From NCBI GenBank assembly GCA_023263735.1, contig JALQUQ010000115.1:251-8086 (forward strand): a DNA stretch of 7,836 bases, in the 5' to 3' direction. How positions within the stretch are numbered: the first letter of the stretch is position 1; every line of letters starts with the position of its first letter. The position numbers and the translations under genes were made by a program. This document shows, piece after piece, positions 1 to 5,061 of this stretch. Origin of the DNA: Paracoccaceae bacterium. Lineage in GTDB: Bacteria; Pseudomonadota; Alphaproteobacteria; Rhodobacterales; Rhodobacteraceae. The notes under the pieces are model-generated. The model was not told the DNA's origin and made no database searches. It worked only from the letters and a program-made list of their open reading frames with translations.

Positions 1-72
1 GCCGGGGTTTGCCATCGCGGCCCCCGAAAACAGGGTGCAGAACAGGGCAGAGGCAATGAGTTTCTTGAACAT
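1..72 (-). CDS. Start of an unidentified secreted protein (truncated by window edge)
   Basis: Only 24 codons are visible, reading MFKKLIASALFCTLFSGAAM then ANPG. This is a textbook Sec signal peptide: two lysines, a hydrophobic core and an AMA cleavage site after residue 21. AAGGAG sits eight bases before the ATG, and the frame is open to the window edge. It has the same orientation as the other genes but is separated from the LprI segment by about 200 bases with a terminator-like hairpin, so it may be a separate transcription unit. Nothing of the mature protein can be identified. Confidence 0.72.
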   Translation of the reverse strand, partial: MFKKLIASALFCTLFSGAAMANPG

Positions 73-202
73 CGGTTTCACTCCTTGGCGAAGGGGCGAT
101 CCAGCAGCCCCGTTTTCATACCCAAAGAATGCCCGATGGCGCGGCGCGCGTCTGTTTCCCAGGGCACAAGGGCACGGAGCCCGCCCCCGCTTTGCCACAA
201 TG

Positions 203-228
203 AACAAAACACAGGCCCTTTAGGACCC
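203..228 (-). terminator. Short intrinsic-terminator-like hairpin after the LprI segment
   Basis: On the minus strand GGGTCC, a TAAA loop and GGGCCT form a six-base-pair stem with two G-T wobbles, followed by TGTGTTTTGTT. It lies about 45 bases after the LprI stop, where the cluster's transcript could end. The stem is short and the T tract is interrupted, so strength is uncertain. Confidence 0.4.
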
Positions 229-271
229 GGACTCACCCAGAAATCCCCTCACCCCTGGCCCTCGCCCCAGA

Positions 272-580
272 TCAGCCACCGATATCGGTGATCCGCGCAT
301 TGGTCAGGTCATAAAGACAGGTCGGCACATCGGCTTGGGGGGCGCAACGATCCTCTCGGGCGTAAAGCCATTCCACCTGCGCGGCCTTTGTCGTGCGCCC
401 CGTGGACAGCGCCGTTTTATAGGCCCGCAACAGGCGTTGATCCTGCAGGGCCAATTCCTCAGATGCACAAATCGCCCGCTCGACCCGCGTTGTTGCCAAG
501 GCGCAGTTAAAGCTGGGGGCCGTGCGTCTTGGGCTGCCCAAAAAGACACGCGGAGCGGCGACGACCGTGCCCGCCGCCCT
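272..580 (-). CDS. LprI/DUF1311-domain segment in the -1 frame after the caspase-like gene; possible detached C-terminus
   Basis: The end of this frame is a clear LprI (DUF1311) domain: SFNCALATTRVERAICASEE, then LALQDQRLLRAYKTAL, a central EWLYAREDRC and a closing CLYDLTNARI, with four cysteines at family-typical positions. LprI-type domains are exported; one founding member inhibits lysozyme. The frame is open upstream across the end of the caspase-like gene, but that overlap reads as a shadow. No ATG or GTG start and no ribosome binding site lie between the caspase stop and the domain. The only nearby candidate, TTG at 541, has no Shine-Dalgarno sequence and would give a protein of about 89 residues without a signal peptide. 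The simplest reading is that the domain is the C-terminal end of the caspase-like protein, separated by a one-base indel or reached by -1 slippage. A standalone small protein is the alternative. The domain call is secure; the gene boundary is not. Confidence 0.6.
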   Translation of the reverse strand, partial: RAAGTVVAAPRVFLGSPRRTAPSFNCALATTRVERAICASEELALQDQRLLRAYKTALSTGRTTKAAQVEWLYAREDRCAPQADVPTCLYDLTNARITDIGG

Positions 581-2208
581 TAACCCCTCGGCCCGAGGGA
601 AGCGAGGCGTCCGGCTTCGTCGATCAGCACCTTTCCATCGATCCAACCTGACACCTGGTTCCAGCTTATGAAACACCAGCGGAAGGCCGCGCCCGATTTG
701 GCCTGACAATCCACCACTTCGATATCGGTGGCCGATCCGATCAGGGTGGCGACGCTGTTGTATTTTTCGCCCGGCCCGGCCCGAACCGACACGCGCGTCG
801 CCGCAGAAACGCCCGTCAACCCATAGACCCCGGCAAAGGCCGACGGCGGTTGTTGGCTGGTGCCCGCTGTCAGGAACTTTTGCGAGGCAAAACCCGCCAG
901 ACACCCATAACTCAGCGTGCACCACTTGTTCGAACAGGATTTGATCTCGATCCCTTGGGCGTTATAGGGCAGCTCACCAATCTGACGATAGCCCGTTCCC
1001 GGGCCGGTTCGCACGAACAAGGTATCATTCGACGCAACCAGAGACACCGACCCCGCTCCCCCAAGGGTCGGACAAGACCCCAGATCCGCCGCCGAATAGG
1101 TCGGTGCAGGTGGGGCCACGGGCGGCGGTGGGGCCGTCAGCGCCGCGATCTTCTCTGTCGCCTCGGCCGCATGCAATCCGGTCGGGAAAATCAACAAATA
1201 GCGGCGCAGGGCAACCTCGGTCGCCTCTTTCGACACTTGCGACCACATCAGATCGTCTTCGATCGCATCCAAAAGCTTGCGCGCATCGCCCGCACGTTCA
1301 TGATTTGGAAATTGCGCAATGAAATTGGTCAAAAGGGTGCGGTCATTCGTCCGCGCTGCTTCGTAGAACAAGGCCGTCGGCGAAACCGCAGGGGCGGTGG
1401 CGGGGGGCGGTTCGGGCTTGGTCACTGCGGGCTCGGCCGGAGGGACCGGGGCCGTTGCCGTCAGGTACACGTCAAAATCCGGCAGACGCGCTTCCTCCAC
1501 CGGGGTCTGCTTGCCGTTCGTCTTTTCCCGAACCTTGGAGCGCAGGGCGCGGAACATCCGCCCCACTTCCATCTGCGGCCCGCCCAGCAATTCCAAAAAC
1601 GCCTCGGCATAGGGGCTGTTGGCACCGTTGCCATCTTCGGCTGTCCGGCCCGCCTCGGCGGCAAAAGAGACAAGGATCGAGGATTGCTGATCAAGAGGGA
1701 CCGGTGCCAACCCCCGCGACACCGCGCGCGAGGCATCGCGGCGTTGCATCGATCTGGCAAAAGGATTGTCCCGGCAGGCATCCAGCATCACGATCCCAAG
1801 GGATTTTGCCCCCCGGACCGCCGTCATCACCTGATCCAGATCGATGGTTTCAAACTGCGCCGTCATTTCCGACCGCATTTCGCTGTCGGTGGGGATCAGG
1901 TAGTTCCGGCCCGAAAGTTCTATCCCGTGCCCGGCATAATAGACCAAGGCCACATCCGCCCCCAAGGCAGATTCGGTAAACTCGCCCAAGGCAACACGAA
2001 ACTCTTGTCCGCTCAGATTGGTCCGCAAAAGCACATCATAGCCCAGCGTTTCCAGCTTTTCGGCAATCTTGGTCGCATCATTGACGGGGTTCGGCAGGGC
2101 CGTCGCATGGCCGTAATCGCTGTTGCCAATGATCAGCGCCACCCGGCGCTCGGCCATGACGGGGCCAGCCACCAGCAGGCACAGGGCTAGGATAAGTCGA
2201 AAAAGCAT
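580..2208 (-). CDS. Secreted caspase-like C14 peptidase with two helical repeats and two SH3-like domains
   Basis: This 542-residue protein starts at an ATG with GGAGG five bases upstream and a signal peptide, MLFRLILALCLLVAGPVMA. The peptidase domain, about 20-250, opens with RRVALIIGNSDY and has His94 in YYAGHGIE and Cys145 in MLDACRDNPF, a complete dyad of the bacterial caspase-like type. After a Pro-rich linker, residues about 280-357 form two similar helical units of about 38 residues, each containing an FP turn (FIAQFPNHERAGDA and YLLIFPTGLHAAEA). Two SH3-like domains follow at about 387-447 (FVRTGPGTGY) and 467-530 (SVRAGPGEKY), both cysteine-bearing, as expected for an exported wall-binding or protein-binding module. 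The active-site style and C-terminal domains differ from those of the upstream peptidase gene, so the two are not a recent duplication. The stop falls just before an LprI domain in the -1 frame, so the ancestral protein may have been longer. Substrate unknown. Confidence 0.9.
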   Translation of the reverse strand: MLFRLILALCLLVAGPVMAERRVALIIGNSDYGHATALPNPVNDATKIAEKLETLGYDVLLRTNLSGQEFRVALGEFTESALGADVALVYYAGHGIELSGRNYLIPTDSEMRSEMTAQFETIDLDQVMTAVRGAKSLGIVMLDACRDNPFARSMQRRDASRAVSRGLAPVPLDQQSSILVSFAAEAGRTAEDGNGANSPYAEAFLELLGGPQMEVGRMFRALRSKVREKTNGKQTPVEEARLPDFDVYLTATAPVPPAEPAVTKPEPPPATAPAVSPTALFYEAARTNDRTLLTNFIAQFPNHERAGDARKLLDAIEDDLMWSQVSKEATEVALRRYLLIFPTGLHAAEATEKIAALTAPPPPVAPPAPTYSAADLGSCPTLGGAGSVSLVASNDTLFVRTGPGTGYRQIGELPYNAQGIEIKSCSNKWCTLSYGCLAGFASQKFLTAGTSQQPPSAFAGVYGLTGVSAATRVSVRAGPGEKYNSVATLIGSATDIEVVDCQAKSGAAFRWCFISWNQVSGWIDGKVLIDEAGRLASLGPRG

Positions 2209-2227
2209 GACGTCCTCCAGTCTCGTA

Positions 2228-2256
2228 CGATGCGACGCGAGGGAGGCCAACGTCAA
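2228..2256 (-). promoter_or_regulatory. Weak candidate promoter for the SH3-containing caspase-like gene
   Basis: TTGACG at 2256-2251 on the minus strand matches a -35 element and lies about 45 bases before the start at 2208. At a 17-base spacing the -10 position reads GCATCG, a poor match, although alphaproteobacterial -10 elements are often weak. Its placement just after the terminator-like hairpin would give this gene its own transcript. Only the -35 element is convincing. Confidence 0.25.
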
Positions 2257-2305
2257 GAAAAAGCAGAGCATCCGCCCCCCGACCCATGGCGGGCCGGGGG
2301 GGATG
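2255..2305 (-). terminator. GC-rich hairpin with T tract between the two caspase-like genes
   Basis: On the minus strand a CATCC plus C-run arm pairs with a G-run plus GGATG arm (one bulged base, loop of about 15), ending at 2269. After CTCTGC comes TTTTTCTT at 2262-2255. The hairpin starts only four bases after the metacaspase-like gene's stop, the expected place for a terminator or attenuator. The large loop and the six-base gap to the T tract lower confidence. Confidence 0.45.
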
Positions 2306-2308
2306 GGA

Positions 2309-3910
2309 TCAGCCTTCGGTAAACAGACCGATGCGGCCGAACTGACAGGTGACATCCGCCGTCGCGGCGATCACCTCTTCGATCCGGGGCACGACCTGAC
2401 CATTCACCTGATTCAGCAGCGCCTGCAACGACAGCGGCGGACGGTTGCACCAGATCACGACCAACTGATCCTCTCCGGTCGGCGGGGCGACCGAAAACCG
2501 CAGTTGCAGGCCCTGATCGGCGGGCGCATCCTCGCGAAAGCCGGGCGGATACAGGCCATATTGCACGGTACCATCCGACGCCACGTTGAACAGCGTCAGA
2601 AAGTTCAGGTTGGGCGCCGGGGCAGGAAAATCAAACCCGACCGTGGCCCCGATCGGCTGGCGCGCCGCCGATTGATGCGGCCGCAATTCGATCACCGGCA
2701 GATTGGGGCGTTTGGCTTCGTTCAATCCGAGCAGAAAATTCATCCGGTCGATCTGCGGGCGGGCATCGCCTGTGATCGTGGTAATCCGGTCGCCATTCCC
2801 GCTCAGCACATCCCAGCCATTGGCCACCTGTTGAAAGGTCAGCGCCTGACCCAGATCAACCGGCCGGCAGCCCGGGCACCCAGCCTCAAAGCCCGGAGGG
2901 GGGGCACCGACGAATTTCACCGGAAGCCCAACAGGTGCGGGCGGCGGCGGCGGCGGTGCGGCCGAATTGAACGCCAGCATCACAGAACTGTCGCCGCGCG
3001 GCAAAAAGCGGGGCTGCTGGTTCTGTTCCATATGGGTAAACACGCGGTCCCCCACATAGCTGGCAATTTCCAGACGGGTCAGCATCCCGTCGGAATTCAT
3101 GTCAGCCTCACCATCGATGGCCTTGGCAAAGAACCACGACAAAGCGCCATGCGGTTCGCCGTCAAAGGCGGTTTCCTGCACCAACCGGTCATCCGTTGCG
3201 GTGGCAAGGATCTGCATGACATTCGGCAGTTCACCCTTGCCCGTCTCACCCGTACCTGCCGGGGCCTCATTCGGGATGGGATCGATCGGAATATCCCAGA
3301 CCCCGCCCGACCGCGACAGGCCCGACGCCACCGGGCTGACCGAGCGTTCCAGCCCGCCCGAATGGCAACTGTCCATCACCCAGATGATCTGAAGTTGCGG
3401 CACCTTTTCCAGCATGTCGCGGATCTGGTCATCGTTCAGGCGGCCGATCCGCGGATTGTTCGGGTCGAAATCCGCGAACATGAGCGTTTCGTCCATGCCG
3501 TCCTTTTCATCGAACGGCTCCGACACTTCGGTTTCTTGCCCGCCGTGGCCCGCATAGGTGACGAACACCCGGTCACCCGCAGCGGCGGAGGCGACGACTT
3601 CGGCCCAAGACCGCTCAAAATTCGCCAAAGTGGCGTTTTGATCCAGCAGAAAACGTTGATCCGGCAAATCCACGCCCGCCTTGCGCAATGCCGCCGCCAC
3701 GACCTTGGCGTCGTTGGCTGCGCCCTGCAAATCGGTGTGAACGCCAAAAACCGGGTTCACCGGATCAAAAGGTTGAAAATGAATATAGTCGTCAATGCCG
3801 ACGACGATGGCCCAATCTCTCGCCTCGGCCATCTGGGGGGCCGTAAATGCGAACGTGGCGCAAAGCGCCACGCCCGTCAGCCAAGGCCCTGTCAAGACCC
3901 TAGTAGCCAA
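2309..3910 (-). CDS. Secreted metacaspase-like C14 peptidase with EF-hand-like loop and DUF4384-like C-terminus
   Basis: The caspase-fold (peptidase C14) domain spans about residues 31-315 of 533. The strand WAIVVGIDDY leads to His122 in TYAGHGG and Cys182 in VMDSCHSGG, a complete catalytic dyad of metacaspase type. Residues 270-281 fit an EF-hand loop: D270, N272, D274, G275, L277, E281. A poly-Pro linker (319-326) and a CPGC motif (345-348) precede a beta-rich module, about 410-490, resembling DUF4384. I chose TTG at 3910 because GGAGG lies six bases upstream, it overlaps the OmpA-family stop by 11 bases, and it gives a normal signal peptide ending about AEA at residue 30. ATG at 3949 gives 546 residues but has no ribosome binding site. 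Metacaspases cleave after Arg or Lys and are often calcium-dependent; whether this one is cannot be told here. Export suggests envelope substrates. Translation is probably coupled to the OmpA-family gene. Confidence 0.9.
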   Translation of the reverse strand: MATRVLTGPWLTGVALCATFAFTAPQMAEARDWAIVVGIDDYIHFQPFDPVNPVFGVHTDLQGAANDAKVVAAALRKAGVDLPDQRFLLDQNATLANFERSWAEVVASAAAGDRVFVTYAGHGGQETEVSEPFDEKDGMDETLMFADFDPNNPRIGRLNDDQIRDMLEKVPQLQIIWVMDSCHSGGLERSVSPVASGLSRSGGVWDIPIDPIPNEAPAGTGETGKGELPNVMQILATATDDRLVQETAFDGEPHGALSWFFAKAIDGEADMNSDGMLTRLEIASYVGDRVFTHMEQNQQPRFLPRGDSSVMLAFNSAAPPPPPPAPVGLPVKFVGAPPPGFEAGCPGCRPVDLGQALTFQQVANGWDVLSGNGDRITTITGDARPQIDRMNFLLGLNEAKRPNLPVIELRPHQSAARQPIGATVGFDFPAPAPNLNFLTLFNVASDGTVQYGLYPPGFREDAPADQGLQLRFSVAPPTGEDQLVVIWCNRPPLSLQALLNQVNGQVVPRIEEVIAATADVTCQFGRIGLFTEG

Positions 3911-5048
3911 AGGAAACCTCCACCCGGCGCGCAATTGTCCGTTGTTCATCAAGGGAATAGGTGGTGGTAAAGACCGGGGGTTGGGATTCCCCCTTGCCCA
4001 CAACGAAAATCTGCGCGTGCACATTGCCCGATTGGATAAAGGCCGCCAGACTTTGCGCCCGCCGCAAGGACAGATCAAGGTTATAGGACTCGCTCCCCAC
4101 ATCGTCGGTATGTCCGGTGATGGTCAGCGTTCCAACCTGATTGGCATTCAGGAAATCAACCAGACGCAACGCCTCACGCACGCCGGTCGGGTCAAGCTGG
4201 TCACTGTCAAACCCGAAACGGATCGGGAGGAAGACGCTGTCCACCTTGGTCGCGGCGGCGGTGATCACGTTGTATTCGGCGGGCGGCGGCACATAGGCCG
4301 GGGCAGCGGGGGCATCGGCATAAACCTGAGCCGCCGCAGGGGCCTGATAGGTCGGCGCATCTGCCGGCGGCACATAGGCCGGGGCGGCTGCGGCCGGGGC
4401 CTGATAGGTCGCATCCGCCGCCGGGGCGGCTGCCGGGGCAACATAGGGGGTTGCCGCCGGGGCTGGCTCGGCCGCCTTTTTCTCGACGGCAAGGCCGCGC
4501 GCGGCCACCGCCATCACCCCTGCGGCACCGCCGCCCCGGGTGACGGTGCTGGCCATGCTTCCGGCCAGCATCATGTTTTCTTGTGCCAAGGAAAGCAGTC
4601 GTTCGGCCACGGGCACCAGCGCCTCGGATTGAACGGTCTGGCCCGGATCGCCCAAGGTATCCAGCGCCGCGTTATACTGCTTGGACGCCTCGACCCGATC
4701 ACCGCGTTTCGCCGCGATGTCGCCGCGCACCGCCTGCACCGCCCAATGAACGCCCGGCGCTTGCAAGACGATCTCTTCGGCGCCGTTCACATCCCCTTTT
4801 TCAAGGGCCGCGCTGGCCGCCCGGGCAAGCAGACCCGACACTTGCGACCGCGCGGCATTGAACTTGAAATCCTCGCATCCGGCGGCAGGCACGGCGGACC
4901 ATGCCTGAAGGATCTGGGCGGGGTCCTGCGTGGACGAGGCCGCTTGCAAGGTTTGCAGGGCCGCGTCGCAGGTCCCCTGCGCAAACGCAGGGGAAGCCAG
5001 AACCAAACCGAGGGCAGCGCTTTGAATAAGAAGCTTCACTTGTGCCAT
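3900..5048 (-). CDS. OmpA-family peptidoglycan-binding protein
   Basis: The 382-residue protein begins with a signal peptide probably cut after AFA at residue 23. The ATG is preceded by AGGAGG seven bases upstream, which fixes the start. Residues about 24-160 are Ala-rich and helical, with TPR-like spacing and two cysteines (27 and 58) that could form a disulfide. Residues about 193-257 are a low-complexity Ala/Pro/Tyr linker with repeated TYQAP and AYVPP units. Residues about 271-382 are an OmpA C-terminal domain: a FGFDSDQLDP-type opening, TGHTDDVGS at 311-319 and LSLRRAQSL at 326-334, giving the conserved Asp and Arg used by the family to bind diaminopimelate in peptidoglycan. No N-terminal beta-barrel is visible, so this is a periplasmic tether, not a porin. 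It lies between the cytochrome gene and a caspase-like gene and overlaps the latter, so it may anchor partner proteins to the cell wall (inference). Confidence 0.92.
   Translation of the reverse strand: MAQVKLLIQSAALGLVLASPAFAQGTCDAALQTLQAASSTQDPAQILQAWSAVPAAGCEDFKFNAARSQVSGLLARAASAALEKGDVNGAEEIVLQAPGVHWAVQAVRGDIAAKRGDRVEASKQYNAALDTLGDPGQTVQSEALVPVAERLLSLAQENMMLAGSMASTVTRGGGAAGVMAVAARGLAVEKKAAEPAPAATPYVAPAAAPAADATYQAPAAAAPAYVPPADAPTYQAPAAAQVYADAPAAPAYVPPPAEYNVITAAATKVDSVFLPIRFGFDSDQLDPTGVREALRLVDFLNANQVGTLTITGHTDDVGSESYNLDLSLRRAQSLAAFIQSGNVHAQIFVVGKGESQPPVFTTTYSLDEQRTIARRVEVSFGY
4284..4411 (-). repeat. Imperfect coding repeats in the OmpA-family linker
   Basis: Two identical 21-base copies (plus strand 4284-4304 and 4365-4385) and two identical 16-base copies (4339-4354 and 4396-4411) encode the repeated AYVPP and TYQAP units. 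Such repeats can expand or contract and change linker length, as expected for a flexible tether between the helical part and the wall-binding domain. Confidence 0.7.
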
Positions 5049-5061
5049 GTCACTCCCTCCT

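Noticed and set aside
96..125. TATGAA as a -10 box for the left-edge gene
   Set aside because: It is on the minus strand about 45 bases before the start, but no -35 match is found 16-18 bases upstream, so it may be chance.
272..925. A 217-residue protein starting at 925 and ending in the LprI domain
   Set aside because: Its first two thirds overlap the SH3 domains of the caspase-like gene and read as an Arg/Gly-rich shadow; only the part after about 580 is domain-like.
2206..2355. Earlier start for the SH3-containing caspase-like gene at 2355 or 2271
   Set aside because: The upstream codons cross the terminator-like hairpin and the end of the preceding gene, and they bury the signal peptide. 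ATG at 2208 has GGAGG at good spacing directly before a standard signal peptide.
2860..2880. CPGC in the metacaspase-like protein as a heme c site
   Set aside because: The residue after the second Cys is Arg, not His, so it does not meet the CxxCH rule.
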